Source of the DNA: Micrasema longulum
Lineage: Eukaryota; Arthropoda; Insecta; Trichoptera; Brachycentridae
Length of the DNA: 64,000 nucleotides
NCBI GenBank assembly: GCA_022494885.1
Contig: JAGVSM010005055.1
Span: 1-64,000 of the forward strand
Reading direction: 5' to 3'
How positions within the stretch are numbered: the stretch's first letter is position 1; each line of letters begins with the position of its first letter. The notes under the pieces are model-generated. The model saw nothing but the letters and a program-made list of their open reading frames with translations. It did not search any database and had not been told where the DNA came from. Below are positions 11,230-23,707 of this stretch, one piece after another. Made by a program: the position numbers and the translations under genes.

Positions 11230-12190
11230 ATTTATTTATTTATGCTTTATTAAGTTAGTTCATAACATCTTAAGAACTAATATAAACTTTTAATAATATT
11301 ACAATTTTTTATCAAAATTTCTCAATCACATATTTTTTCAAATTAATTATAAATATTTGAATTTTTTCTATTTCCGTTATTTCTTCAGGTAACTCATTGC
11401 ACAGCTTCAATACCTTGTACAATGAGTTTTGAAATTCTGTTTTTTTCCTCATTGGTAATCTTTTCTTTTTTTTACCCCTTGTTTCATATTATGTATGACA
11501 TTTTTGGTTAAATTTTATTTTTGTTTTTATTTTATTCATCCCCTTAATTATTTTATGTATAAAAATTGCCACATTATATTTAATTTGTTGCTAAACTGTG
11601 AGCAAGCCAATTTCTTTGTGCATTCTTTCGACATTAAAATATTTTTTTTTTTTTAGTATAATCCTCACTGCCTTATTTTGAAGAATTTGTATATTTTGAA
11701 TTTCTCCTTCATTACATAAAAAAAGAATGGAAAAACAGTAATTTATGAGTGGACATATTATTGTTTTATATATAAGAATACTACTTTTTAAATCTATTAT
11801 ATTTCGTAATCTTCCCATAGATGAAATTTTTCTTGTTACATATTGAGTATATTTTTTTCAATTTAAATATCTATCCAAGTAGACCCCGAGATACTTTATT
11901 TCGTCCACATAATCTATACTCAAATTATCAATATTGATTTTGTAATTTATTATTTTTTTCCCAATTTTCATATATTTTGTTTTTGATATATTTAATTTAA
12001 ATTTATTTACTTTTAACCGATTTGATATATTTCCTTAATCGTGATTAATTGTATTTATCATTGTATCATAATTATCTCCTGATATGTAAACTAGTGCGTC
12101 ATCTGCAAAAAGTTGGATTTTACAATATTTTAGAGATTTACCGATGTCACTTATGAATATGCTAAACAATGTGACGGTTGAATTTAAGTT
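11230..12190 (-). mobile_element. LINE with RT core (FADD) and two in-frame stops
   Basis: The minus strand reads, in one frame from about 12185: TLFSIFISDIGKSLKYCKIQ, then LFADDALVYISGDNYD (FADD catalytic motif at 12109-12098). A stop follows near 12033, then LNISKTKYMKIGKK, EIKYLGVYLDRYLN, a second stop (TGA where the family usually has W), KKYTQYVTRKISSMGRLRNI and YKTIICPLINYCFSILF. These are RT domain 5 (catalytic Asp pair), the LGVxLDxxLxW block and the post-RT block of non-LTR retrotransposons. The 3' part decays into several frames and ends in a TAAA-type tail near 11230. Because of the stops, only the last 75 codons form a long open frame. The element is dead and 5'-truncated. Confidence 0.88.
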
Positions 12191-12289
12191 TGTTATCAAA
12201 AAGTATCTAAAGATCTCAAACTGTCTCGACGTTCTTTAAAATTGTGTTGTCGATTGAATATTTGAAAACAAATGCAATAAATGTCCATA

Positions 12290-12366
12290 TATGGTTTTCT
12301 CTTGAAACCCCTGTGACCCTTCAACGGGACCCCAGGATTCTGCGGAACATCTTTTAGGAACCGCTG
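12290..12366 (-). mobile_element. hAT-like terminal remnant
   Basis: Reading leftwards from 12366: CAGCGGTTCCTAAAAGATGT, then TTCCGCAGAATCCTGGGGTC and GGGTCACAGGGG. The CAGCGGTTC start followed by G-rich GGGGTC/GGGTCAC blocks is typical of hAT ends. No partner end was found to the left, so this is a solitary end. Confidence 0.35.
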
Positions 12367-14455
12367 CTCTGAATTATGCTCCTCGGGAAGAGGTATTTCT
12401 TTATAACTCGCCACTCCTTCACATAAAATGTTATTTTACCTACTGTCTAATCTAATTAAAAACAAACCTCCATGTTACAATTGATTGAGATACGCCGCGT
12501 TCGGTATTACACAGTTTGGTATTATACAGTGCTCAATGCACAATCGGGCGCGGCTCTTGATTTAGATAGCAACGATAATTAACGTGGCTGCGACCAAAGT
12601 GCGTGATTAGCTTGGACGTAAAGTAAATACAGCACAAGAATGATTTACGTAATCATCAATATATTATTTTCACAAAACGCATAATGTTTGGCATGGCGAA
12701 TGGCCTTTAAGAGAGGCGTGTGGATAATGTTCAAATAAGCAAAGCGGGAATTATGGATGTAACGGATGTATGTAAATATTTCTCAGTAATAACAATTATT
12801 TCTGCTTGAAACGCAATTGCGAATGTGGCTGACACTGCAGCTCAGTGACGTACGACATCATGGTCAGTAGGATTTAGCGTTAAAAGCGGACTTGTAAAAT
12901 GAGGACGCTGTGTAAAAAAAATACATTTCATATACAAATTGCACCCCCAGTCGTAAATCTTAATTTTAGTGTTTTGAGTCACATTTTTTTTCTTAGAACA
13001 CTCGCGCATCTCTCGTATTTTTTGAGCAAAATATATATTATACCTGTAACAAACTTAAGTATTCTTTTAAATAAATTGAGTAAAGTATGGAGAAAAGCAT
13101 TGCAGTAATTATGACGCTACTGCGTTCTTCTCATATTTAACAGTCAAATGAGTAAAAACCTACACTGTGTTACGAACGTTAATACATTTTTAAAAGTTTG
13201 TTTTTTTCTTGTTTGGTTCTTACAAGGGGTGGTTAAAACTTTCTTTGCGCTCGGTGATGTAACATCGTGTTGCCTCGAGCAAAAGACGAAATATTCGTTA
13301 GTTCAGACATTTAAAAACAAAAAAACATTGAGGCGTACTTTTGAGGGAGAAAACCCAGCTCCACCCGCACCTGTTATAGAGTTCCGGGGGACTCTCTGTC
13401 AGACATTCTATTTTAACGAATTTTACTTTCTACATACATTTTTTTTATTTTCAAGTGATTTTAGTCGAAATCTAGGGCAAAAAAGAGTGTAAATATAAAC
13501 GATTTCTCGACCCTAATCCCCCTCAATGCCTCTGTCATAAGCAATTTTGTAACAAAAAACAGTAGTGATTTCATCAATATACTCGTATACTAAATGTACA
13601 TAGGTTCCGGATCTTATCTTGTGTGCTGTTTTTCATTGTATACGCTAAAATAATGTAAAGCAGAACGAAGAGGCACAGCTTTGAATTTAGAGTAAGTGGC
13701 ATAAACAGCAAATCATTTTTACCCAACTACGCGTTTTGCACGGCAATATTCTCAATTCTTTAGAACACAATTTCAAATTCGCTTCATATGATACGTCATT
13801 TTTATTTTACCTCAGTGAGCATTTTATATTTTTTTCTTTACTTATACTTTATTTTAATGCAAAAAATATCAGTAGTCCCAGGTGCGCTATTTGAATACGT
13901 ACTTTCGTTATAAAAATAATAATTATTTTACATTGAAAATTCTTTACAGATTAAAATTGTCTCACTTGGTTAAAAAGTTTTCATGTTTTGGAAATTGCAC
14001 AATCACAAAATCTTTTTTAATTGTTTTATTTTTATTTTTTTTTATCAAGTCTCAAAATAGTACAAACATAACATCAATATGCTAATAATAACTTATAAAT
14101 AATTATCATTAAAATACATACTAATTATTAACATTTCTAACAACATTAACACTTGAAAGCACTTGAATTTTAGAGATAAAAATATTTTAAACCAATTCAC
14201 CATTTAACAAAAAAAGCTCCAAAAATAATCCTGAGAAAAAAAACAGACACAAAAGGGTAAATTCGATGCCAAATTACTTAACTAAAGTACTTGCTCATTG
14301 TAAACAAAGAAAACCCCCCCAAGAAAATGATTTTCGTTAAAAAAAATATTAAATCATTGTTTTGGAGAACCCACAAAAATAAACTTCTGAAAAACCAATC
14401 CGAATGCGATAATTTTTTAAGAGCTAACTTATTTTTTTTTCAAATTTCAAATTCA
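12367..14455. other. No gene recognised
   Basis: Open frames at 12899-13108, 13148-13492 (114 codons, rich in F and L) and 13882-14085 have no domain I recognise. No repeat family from elsewhere in the window was spotted. Confidence 0.4.
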
Positions 14456-14935
14456 AATTTATTTATTCACAAAGTAACATAACAGGATTAAGACGTTAAA
14501 TTGGAACTTTATATCAAACCATGAACCCTTGAGCAATGGTTCGATATTATTAAGGTATAATACTCTAATAACAAGAGTATTTGCCTCTTAAACATAGTTT
14601 CACTAATGTGAAAGATGTCGATCTCCAAAGTGATAATGTTCAGCTGCTTAACTGCTCTTCCAATTAGCATGACCAGAGGCAGGTTGGTTCTGGAAACCGG
14701 GAGGTAAAACAGTCTGTGATGACGCTATCGGAGATAGCCATCAGGAACATAAAAATTGATACTCTCTAAAATGGCCGAGTTATCGATAAAACCCCTTAAC
14801 AGTCTAAAAAATGGGTCAGTGTAGACCCATCCCTTCTAAGTTGTAAACTATTGGTCCCAAGCATACCCAAGAGGAACCCAGTGGGATAGAGCCACGGATA
14901 GCTACGTATCTGGTACACACACGTTTTTTAAACTT
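14456..14935 (-). mobile_element. LINE C-terminal fragment (same family as 36305-36620)
   Basis: Reading leftwards from about 14930, one frame gives YPTGFLLGMLGTNSLQLRRD, GSTLTHFLRLLRGFIDNSAI, FYVPDGYLR, a stop, RHHRLFYLPVSRTNLPLVML and LEIDIFH. The order (R....L..LL.g.ID...iL..i.fyVP....R....f..p..RTN..) is that of the region after the RT domain in jockey/CR1-type LINEs. It aligns almost residue by residue with 36616-36389. One stop codon interrupts it. An AATTTATTTATTC tract near 14456 marks the tail. Catalytic motifs are missing. Confidence 0.8.
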
Positions 14936-15592
14936 ACATTTAAATGAATTTTTTTTTTTCTCTTATTTCTGGTATTTGCTTATAATATAACTGTACAGCT
15001 CGGTGCATCAACGAGTTCTGTGTCTTTGTCTTCTTACAAAATGGCAGCCTTACTTCATTTTAATTTCTAATTTCATATCCGTGTTCACATTGATTAGAAA
15101 AAACCTTTTTAATCAATCTCGTTTCCGGAACATTTAGTTCCATGTGACTGCCGTCGTTTATCCTTTAAGGTACAGAATTATGTGTTCGTCTTTTAAAGTA
15201 GGAGTAATTTGTTGCAATATTGAGTCTATATATTTGTACTAAGACTTTCATATTCCTTTCTCTAAAATGGTTTTTGGCTCTTTTGTAATACATGTTCAAT
15301 TTAATGTTCGTTTCTAAACCGAAACTCCTGACACGCTTTTTTCCTTCCTTTTATAAGCGGAAGTCGGGAGAATCCGGCTCACGGGTAAAACGGAACCACG
15401 TCTATTTGTACGGATTCAGCTGCGGTATTTCTACTTTAATCCTTCCTGTAATGAATAGTAATGCTAGGTCAGAGTACAGGTGTGTCTTCCCTCGCTTCGG
15501 AACATCAGCATACGTAAAGCGGAGGAACGTTATGCGGGGGACGCTCACTAATGAACAAGAAACAACGCGCAATTTAATTTACATTTACAATA
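14936..15592. other. No gene recognised
   Basis: A plus-strand frame at 15292-15618 (108 codons) runs into the R380 copy and has no known domain. Confidence 0.4.
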
Positions 15593-15775
15593 TTTTGAGT
15601 TTGTCCAAATGTTTGTAAGATTGGATTTCACCCCCTAGGGAGTCAATAAGATTAACAAATTACAACAGGGATAGATAACATTTTAGAGAAGGGAGTATAG
15701 AAGTCTAGGCATTTACGGGCCTTATGACCTGTCATTGGATGGTTTAAATGGCCACTTTACACACTGTGTAACATA
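15593..15775 (+). repeat. R380 repeat, forward, 3'-truncated
   Basis: Begins TTTTGAGTTTGTCCAAATG at the unit start, continues CCCCCTAGGGAGTC, TTTTAGAGAAGGGAGTATAG and CCACTTTACACACTGTGTAA, and stops in the middle of the unit. Confidence 0.8.
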
Positions 15776-18700
15776 ATCGCTTTTTAATTTTTTTTAAAGG
15801 AAAACCCGCTAAGCCTCTTTTTTGGAGGCTTGTCAGTAGGTGGGAAATATGATATTGAAGGAAGTTATGAAAAATATACCACAACACCCAGACCAATTGA
15901 ATAAAATCTTTCTTGGATTTATTTCTTGCCACCTGTGGGAATCCATCTATTCTTGCAACTGTTGGGAAAAAATGTCCATCAATTAGTACCTACATATAAT
16001 TACATAATATACAAGTAATATAATTATAAATGGATATTTTGTTCTGTGGTTCAGTTAAAATCAACTCCAACCACAATTATAATTAACTTTGCAATACATG
16101 TAGCTTTATTCTACAATATTTTAGTAAAAACTTGTACAAAATTTTACTAAAAAATACCACAATGACATTCAGCAGATATTTCCATTATGATTAAAATATC
16201 AACAGCAAGCACTGGCCGATTCTGCTAAAACTAAACTTAATGTGACGCATAATGTTTCTTAGAGCGTTAATTTTGATATTATTTTTCTCATAACAAAATC
16301 GAAACAGGAAAATTGAGATTTTTGTTTTGTTACGATTAATGCTTATTTTGTACGGTACAAACATGTGAAGGTCATTGTTTATTGATCGATAACACACAGA
16401 CGTGCAATGATTTCATAAAAAATACAGAGCAACGACTGCAAGAAGAAACTGAGCGTTTTTTATTGAATGCAATACTTACACATAACTTACACACACATAA
16501 CTAACTCAAGGAAAAACGACTTTTTCTTTAGAGCATGTCATTATTACAATACTGTTCTCTCCGGTCACGCAGACATTTTTCATCTCTCCTATATGAAATA
16601 TAGAAAATTCCTCATAGACAGTACACCCGTTTAGTTTTATGATGTCAGTAATTATGTATGTATTCGTATGTTCATTATTATATTATTCTATTTTTGTACA
16701 TTTTACATTATTTTTACAAAACTTTTTTCTTTTCTTATTCTTTAAATTTAAATTTATCTTGTTTCTATAACTTTATTTTTATAACTGTACACAAATTTAT
16801 GTATTTTTATTTTATTTGCAAGTTTCTAAGCGCCTTACAATTGTAAATTGCTTTTGTTTTGATACTGATAATGTACTCAATCGATATCTTACGCAACTGT
16901 GGAAAAATTTTATTGACTGTTTTCACAATTTTCGTTCATTTGTATTCTTATTTTTTTTATACAATAAATGTAAAAACGGTTGTTTTTTTCCCAAATAAAA
17001 ATATATAAATAACTAAATAAGAAGTTCGTCAACATAAGAGTAGCATACTGCAGTACATTAATTTCATAACACACTTGATTCCCGCCATGGAGATATGAAT
17101 AACAAAGGAACGCCACCTATTAAAGTACCAAAAGTCGTGGTAACGTTAGTCAGCCCAACCAAGTCAGCTCAACCCAGTCACTCAGTTCAGGCATGTAGTC
17201 CAGTGCAGTCAGTTCATCACATCATTGCGGTTACGCTCGCGCTCTATAACAAATTGTAGTACCTAATTCGACATGTAATAAATACGCATAAAACTTCAAC
17301 CTCGTGTCTTCAACTACCAAAATCCTACAAATATATGTCATATAAATAACAAGTTTCTTCAACCATCCTCTAAAACCAATACAGTTTTACACATTAGTGA
17401 GTACAAAAAAGTAAAACGAAAGTTTTAAAACATATTTTTGTTTTTAAAACCTTTCTAAAAATCACGCAATTCTTGAAAGATACAATTTTTACAGATAAAA
17501 AAAATATTATCGGCTTTCGTTTTCATCCTTGAAACGTCGGCAATAAATCCGCCGATCACGATTCACCCCCTTAGCAACCCCCGAGCCCTAACTCTTAATC
17601 CTCCTTCTACCCCCTGAGGTCGTTACTACTATTTGTTTATGTCTGCCTGATTGAAGTAGAGGCCAGAGCCTTCCGCAGTATTCTAAAGCCTCCAACATCC
17701 CTTTTAGCGCCTTCTCTGGGGGTTGTAATCCGGAAATATATTTGACGGAGTAATTAATGGACAAATTTCACCGCTATTTTCAATAATCGCTCTGAATAAA
17801 TCATCCTTTACTTTTGTGTGAAAAATGACTACATCGTAACGCTGGTTAAGTAATATTAGACAATCATAGTTCAAAGCGATACATTAGCGTTCCAGTAGCA
17901 TGAAATAAAAGCAGCACTAACTTTGTGATATTCCATGCGAAATAATTGAACATAAAAAAATCTCTATTTTAGGAAGAATATGCTGAGTCGTGTTAAATTG
18001 AGACTAACCTATATTAGAAACTACGACCAGAGTCGTCAGGTTCTTAAAACTACAAATGATTAATTGTCCTTTCAAGCTTGAAGAATGTAGTCAAATAACA
18101 TGATTTACATTTTTCAGTTCTAGGAAGGACTGTAATTTGAAAAGGATTGACGGCCGCCAACTTTGATGAACCTCACTTTTTATAACCAAAGAATACTTCA
18201 TATTAATGCTCTAGTAGTAAAGACACCCTGGTAATAAACATGTAAATATTTACGTATGTTCTGTGGCGGGTGGATAAATAGAACTAGAACCCTGGAAGGG
18301 TGCATTAGACTCTTTGGCTAGTCTCAGGTAAAAATTCTGAAAAAGGAAATTGAGTGAAGATAAAATTGCTTCGTGTTGTAGTGTTTGGCGCGTTAGCCCA
18401 CCATGCTTGATGTTATAGGTTCGATTCCTGAAAGGGGGATGTGAAATATTTACTTTAAAGGTGGTTCTACACTGCAATGTTCCATGAGGGGACATTATCT
18501 GTTAAGTACTGAATTTAAACTTTCTACACTGGAAACAAATATAAGACTAATATAATATAAGACGTTTCTACTCAAATCATTCCTATTTCAAATTATTCTT
18601 GTTCTTCTACCGTCCTGTGAGCAAGTCACATGTGAAAAGTTGTCTCTCGGATAAATCTTTATCATATCCTGCTTCAGCATATTGCGTACAAAGTGAAGTG

Positions 18701-19149
18701 AGTGTTATATAAACAGCCTTAATTATACAATTCATCTACACGATATCGGTATCCGTGCTACAGTAATAGTGAAGTGCTCCATATAAGAAAAAATCGGAAG
18801 AACTTTAAAAGTGAGTCACAATTTTCACACGGTCCACTTAACTCTAATTCCCTCTGTTATCAGTGTACAGTCCTTGAAAGGCATTAGCTGAACATTCATT
18901 ATCTTTAATGAAAAAAGGTCATAGATAAATAGTAAAAAAAATAATAAATCAATAATAAAAAATAACAGTTCTTTGACGAGCATTTAAAACGTAAGACTGA
19001 TCACCTTACATAATATACAACAAAACGATCAAAATACTACTAATACTTAGAGTACCAATTTAGTATCCTATCCGCCATTTGGTGCATATAGGGAAATTAT
19101 GAAGATACAACTCTACTTTATGGTCCCCTTTTTAGAAAATTCACAAAAG
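15776..19149. other. No gene recognised; possible LTR-like stretch near 17.1-17.3 kb
   Basis: Mostly AT-rich without supported coding sequence. Near 17140-17230 CAGTC/AGTCAGC-type words are repeated, followed by TAATAAATACGC and then CCTCGTGTCTTCAACTACC. This is the kind of order seen at LTR R-U5 ends, but no partner LTR, primer-binding site or target duplication is visible, so I do not call it. A SINE relic lies at 18372-18432. Confidence 0.35.
18372..18432 (+). mobile_element. SINE family 2 (tRNA-Gly-like) relic
   Basis: TGTTGTAGTGTTTGGCGCG, then CCACCATGCTTGATG and a good B box GGTTCGATTCC (18418-18428), follow the order of the full copy at 42961. The A box is degraded. Confidence 0.55.
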
Positions 19150-19440
19150 TAATGTTAAATGGGTCCAATGAAATTTTTTAAGATTCATTAATTTCAAAAC
19201 GCATATTCCTATAGAACAAATTGACTTCATGTCTTTGTTATTTAAAAAAAAAACCTACTCTAGAAGATCGCAGGGCAATAACTTACTTAATATTTTTATA
19301 CAAAATTATTAATTGTAAATTCGACTGTTGCAAACCCCCGGATTTAATCAATATCAATATACCCTTCTCAAACCAAATATCTTTGTCACTCACCTATACC
19401 GCGTATACAGATAGGTACACATACTAGGAAATGAATGTAC
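19150..19440 (+). mobile_element. LINE C-terminal fragment
   Basis: The plus-strand frame contains TLEDRRAITYLIFLYKIINC, KFDCC and PDLININIPF, matching the RRxxxDLxFLYKxINxxIDxPxLL block that follows RT in CR1-like LINEs. Just upstream another frame gives NFLRFINFKTHIPIEQIDFM, the preceding block, so a frameshift lies near 19235. The fragment carries no catalytic motif. Confidence 0.7.
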
Positions 19441-19839
19441 CTCTTATATCGACATTTTTTATTCGAGTCTCTGTGAATTCGAATCAACTCTTTATAAATA
19501 TTTTATGATGTTCTATAGTAACAATTAACTATCTTTTTGCAAAAACTTATTATGCTAATGATCTAAAGTTAACACATTTTATGTTCATAATAAAAGGTTT
19601 TTTTATATTTATTTGTATGCCTTACATACATGTTTATATTTATATTTTAATTGTTTTTTTCTCCCTACATATAAACATGTTTTAATATTATTGTTTTTTA
19701 TTTGTGTAAATCTAATTGAACTCATCATATTCTTATATTTCATATTGTAAAAGGAACTAACGCTGTAAAAGTATAATAAATAAATAATCAACAAAATATG
19801 AAATTAAAAAATTTGATTGAGAAAAAGAGAGAATTTTTT

Positions 19840-20590
19840 ATTTTTATTTATTTACAATTTTAAAAAACCCGTTAGGGTTACATTAGAAAATTTAATATTG
19901 TCAAGTCATTTTATGTCTCGTCTAGTCTAGTTAGTTCAGTCATCATGTGCTTTTTCAGATTGATTTTAAATTTGTCTCCATTAAAAGTTTTCAAGTAGTA
20001 AGGTAGGTCGTTGTAGTGTTTAAGTCCATTATGTAGTATTTTTTGACTGTCCTGTGTTTGTCTTTGCTTTTTCAATATGATAGTGTTGTTATCTGGTGTT
20101 ATATTTGTGTATGTCAGCATTTTTGACTAATATTATGTCGTCGTCTTGTATGTTTCCCAGTGTTATTTAGTGCACAATTTTTAAGGTCTCAATTTAAGTC
20201 AATTAGTTTATGTCAAACTGGTGTGTTTTTTTGTACAGTTCAGTTGTAGAGGTCAGGTAGGGTAGGTTGTATGTTTGTTTAAGAACTTTATTTTGTTGTC
20301 TTTGTATTCTTGTTATGTCTGTCTTGTTACCAGTTCCCCTGAAGGGGATCATGTAACTCAATTTACTTTTGACATAGGCTTCGTACATCATAATTTTTTC
20401 CTTGCTTGGTATAATCTTTTATTTTATAGAAGAGGCAATGTAGTGATGCCATTACTTTAGTGAGTCCGTCTAAGTGTTTTGTCCATTTTAATTGTCTGTC
20501 CATTGTGAGTCCTAGGTAAGTCACATGTTCTAGTTCTTTAAGAGTTTCGTTGTTTATTTTTATGTTCATGTTATGGTAATGTTAATGTTT
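19840..20590 (-). mobile_element. LINE RT C-terminal region, three frames
   Basis: Three consecutive minus-strand pieces follow the normal protein order. At 20569-20363 are MNIKINNETLKELEHVTYLG and LTMDRQLKWTKHLDG (the YLGLxMDxxLxWxxH block). At 20391-20203 are AYVKSKLSYMIPFRGTG, ITRIQRQQNKVLK and later blocks. At 20120-19911 is QDSQKILHNGLKHYNDLPYY followed by LK, the terminal block. Frameshifts join them. The tail lies at TTTATTTTTATTTATTT, near 19840. The RT catalytic part is missing (5' truncation near 20590). Confidence 0.82.
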
Positions 20591-21234
20591 ATAATTTAAT
20601 TCATAAATAAATAGTGATCTTCAGGTTTAATGCTCTCTTAGGTACTCATCGGAATATATAAATAATTCATATTTAATTGTGTACCACGTAATATGACTTA
20701 ACTAAAGAAATTAATAAGCATTGTGCAAACAGTTGAATAAATAGATTAGTATAATAAGAAATGACTACGCGGAATTTCAAAAGTAAGCATTTTTTATGGA
20801 AAAAAAATATGCACAACAATTTATATTTTATGAAAGAAGTTTTTGTTTGTTTCAGACCATATTTATTTTCCCAGGGCGATTGGTTAACCTCGCAAAACTC
20901 ATGAACATGCTTTGAATTTTAACATCCATGAAACAAACATAGATTATGTTCTCCGGGGAACATTAACTTCGGAACCCTTCCTCTTTAAGTAACTCCCTTT
21001 TGCTGTATTGTGCTTATTCATTATGAAAAATAATTTCAAAGTATTTATTTTGGTCCGCGTACATATTTGCGATTAAAAGCTTATAAATACTAACAACAGT
21101 TCAGAATGATATGTTTTCAGTAAACGTTTCATATTTTTTAGTGCATCTACAATTTTTAAACTTTTGTAGGTGGATGTCTCAGAAGAATCGTGAGTGCTCA
21201 CTTTTTGACTAGTAAGAAATAAAGTAATTAGAAA
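20591..21234. other. No gene recognised
   Basis: AT-rich spacer between two LINE fragments. A minus-strand frame at 21073-21270 (65 codons) has no known domain. Confidence 0.4.
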
Positions 21235-21520
21235 ATGGACGCGGCAAACTCCGGCGAAAACTGTCGTCAAGCGGAGGAGATACGGTTGGCTAGGCCATAT
21301 ACTGCGGATGCTTCCTGAGAGCCGTAAATACGCTTGCCTACTTTATACGGCATCCGGTTCTCGACGTCCTGGATGTCCGCTGCTGATTGTTTGTCAGCAG
21401 TTAATGTCAGAACTACGGGATGCGAACCTGACTTGGGAGGATGCACGACAGCTGACAGAGATGGTTGGAGGATCTTTGTGGACACCATATGCTCCAACTT
21501 GGGAGCGGACATGAACTGAT
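21235..21520 (+). mobile_element. RTE-like LINE, extreme C-terminus, frameshifted
   Basis: One plus-strand frame contains MLPESRKYACLLYTASGSRR, PGCPLL and ANLTWEDARQLT. Another contains DRDGWRIFVDTICSNLGADM and a stop at 21517-21519. Together they follow the family order: W.GH..RMP..R, then GxRxxGRPxxxW, LTWedA...a.DRdgWR.fV.alCs. The frame changes near 21450. The fragment starts within the W(L)GH block near 21280. The upstream endonuclease and RT are missing. Confidence 0.78.
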
Positions 21521-21644
21521 GATTTTATTTGGTTACATTACGTATTACTTTACCAATTTTATTATTTATTTTATACATCATATTTGAATTATTAATTCAA
21601 GTATGTTTTTACACTAGTTTTGATTAAATTCAATTATTCTTTTA

Positions 21645-22310
21645 TTTTTATATTTATTTATTTATTTACGGTTCCATGAACCTTTTACATAATAACAATA
21701 AAACCAGTGAAAAAAATACAGCAAAAAATAGCATATTAAAAAGGAACAAAAACATCAAGAACAATAGTGAACAGTCTTTATATATGAAAAAATGAATATT
21801 ACATATGTAACAAATATAAACGAAAGACTTATTTTAATAGAAATTCTTTAGAAAAAAGCAGAATTAAAAAAGAGGCAGAGAAAAAAAAAAGAGAATAACG
21901 AAATTAAAGTTAAAAAGTTTACTTCATGGTTTATATAAATATTAATACTAAACAATAATACATTTAAAATACAATTTTACCCACAAGAGTAAAGCGTTAA
22001 AACAAAAGTGAAGAACCAATCATTATTTGAATTTTTAATTGTCAATTCTTTTCAAAGCACAGGACTTGATAATCAGCGGCGTGGTATAAAATAAATCTAA
22101 TTCATCACTGTATTGATTTGCAAGTCGCTGCATGCGAATAATTGGTGAATTCAATGAATAATTAGTACCATGATGATAATTGTAAACAAATTTAGTCTTG
22201 TTGGTCAATGTGGAATACGAAATTTTATTAAAGTTAACAGTTCTGGGCAATCTATATTTGAGTATACGAGTATCTGTCACTAAATATGTATGATTCATTA
22301 TTAATCATAT
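21645..22310 (-). mobile_element. CR1-like LINE 3' end
   Basis: The 87-codon frame 22298-22035 has RILKYRLPRTVNFNKISYST, YHHGTNYSLNSPIIRMQRLA and NQYSDELDLF. This is the block TNY..nSPi.RM.rL.N...d..DiF, also visible at 3600-3500 and 54450-54350. The 3' UTR contains ACGGTTCCATGAACCTTTTA, nearly repeated at 32220, and ends in a TTTATTTATTTA-type tail near 21655. The RT domain is missing. Confidence 0.8.
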
Positions 22311-22320
22311 TATTTATTTA

Positions 22321-22450
22321 TTGAATTGGTCAACTATAGATTTTCATAATATAGTTGACCAATTCAAAATTTTGATATTATAATAAAATAAACATAAATA
22401 AAGGAACATAAACTTATTACACATGTTTTATTTTACAGTGTTCCAAAAAG
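22321..22450. repeat. Hairpin joined to a dispersed repeat (second copy at 48439)
   Basis: A perfect 17-bp inverted repeat (TTGAATTGGTCAACTAT / ATAGTTGACCAATTCAA, 22321-22337 and 22351-22367) has a 13-base loop. From inside the loop onward, TTTTCATAATATAGTTGACC, TTGATATTATAATAAAAT and AAAGGAACATAAA recur at 48439-48520. The left stem arm is absent from that second copy. Confidence 0.75.
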
Positions 22451-22720
22451 TTTTTTTTGAAGTCACAAAATTTTGTATTAAAAATATCTAAATGGGGACA
22501 AAGTAAATTAAATTTGGATAATAATTTATATCACATAATAAGTCGAGCATATTGCGTTCGCAAATATCAATCCAGGCTTTTCTGTTGAGTACTCCCACGT
22601 CAATGAGATTTGCCAGCTGACTTATATGATTTAAAAACCTGATGCCTTGTAAAGAAGGCGAGCACGATTAAGGCTCTTGAGAGGCACCTGCAGAATGTGG
22701 TCCAGCTGTGCTATACTGAA

Positions 22721-22800
22721 CCGCTCTCGCGGCTGTAGAAAAAACTTTTATCTCGTGTATTTTGTATGTAAAAAAGTGTTTTCTATGGCCACGAGAGCGT
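22721..22800 (+). repeat. 80-bp hairpin with G+C-containing stem
   Basis: CCGCTCTCGCGGCTGTAGAA (left) pairs with TTCTATGGCCACGAGAGCGT (right), extending to about 29 positions with three mismatches and two G:U pairs if the plus strand is transcribed. The loop is about 21 bases. Size and stem resemble a microRNA precursor, but a small MITE is equally possible. It appears only once in the window. Confidence 0.55.
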
Positions 22801-23707
22801 TTGGAATATCACTCAGCTAGCCTAATCGCCTCCGTTTGATGACAGTTGTGTTCGGAGGTTGCTGCGTACGTTGTTTTATTTGTATCTTATTTACATATTA
22901 AAATAGCTGCACCCATACTTACCTACTTCTATACACAGAAAAAATGGAAAATTTATTAAAACTAAACGAAATTAGTGCAATCTTTAAAAAGCGTGAGCGC
23001 TATCATAAAGTATTCCCCTTGTTTTATTTTATAAAGAAAATTTACAGCCCGTACAAATAATCTTGAAATAAAAATGACAAACTGCAACAGAAATAATTTT
23101 AAGGGTGGCAGAATTATATGGAAATATTATCTAACGCTTGTGGAATGTTTAAAAGGGGCGGGAATTCTTTCAAAATAATTTATATTTCGAACGCATCCCC
23201 TAGCCGGTCCTAATGAAACATGCAAAATGCAAAAAGCGCGCCACGTATAATTAACTGAAATGGAATGTTAAAATTTTGAATTTAATTAGTATGGAAATGC
23301 GTAACGAATGTAAAAGTGTAACGTTTGTAAAATTAGGAAGATAAATTACACTTTATTTTAATTGGGAAATAAAAAGTTTAGAAAAAAAATACTAAAACTA
23401 TAGCGATCATTAAAAAAGAAATGTTATTTTAATACTAATTTCTTTAATGAAATTCTTAATGACTTTCATTGAAAAAACTAAAATTAAGTTATACTTAAAT
23501 AGCCTCTTGATAAAAAATTAATTAAAAAGGAACGCTTTGCAACAAAATACACAAATATACAAAATGTAAAGGACTTATGAAAAATTGCAGTATTTTATAT
23601 TTTCTAGTACAAATTCATTCTGTATTAAGTGTAAGTCCCTCTCCAAGTACAGGAGTATCTTTTTTTAGATGGACAGCAGTAAAAAAAACAGGAACCATAT
23701 ACTAACT
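22801..23707. other. No gene recognised
   Basis: AT-rich. A short GCCTCCG / CGGAGG inverted pair lies at about 22827-22860. No coding support. Confidence 0.4.

Noticed and set aside
13148..13492. 114-codon ORF as a gene
   Set aside because: No domain, low-complexity F/L-rich sequence, no similarity to anything else in the window.
15292..15618. 108-codon ORF as a gene
   Set aside because: It reads into an R380 repeat at its 3' end and shows no recognisable domain.
17140..17330. Solo LTR
   Set aside because: Repeated CAGTC words and AATAAA then a CA-rich end look LTR-like, but no TG..CA boundaries with target duplication and no second LTR were found.
22826..22862. Second hairpin after the 22.7-kb stem
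   Set aside because: Only about six pairs (CCTCCG/CGGAGG); expected by chance at this scale.
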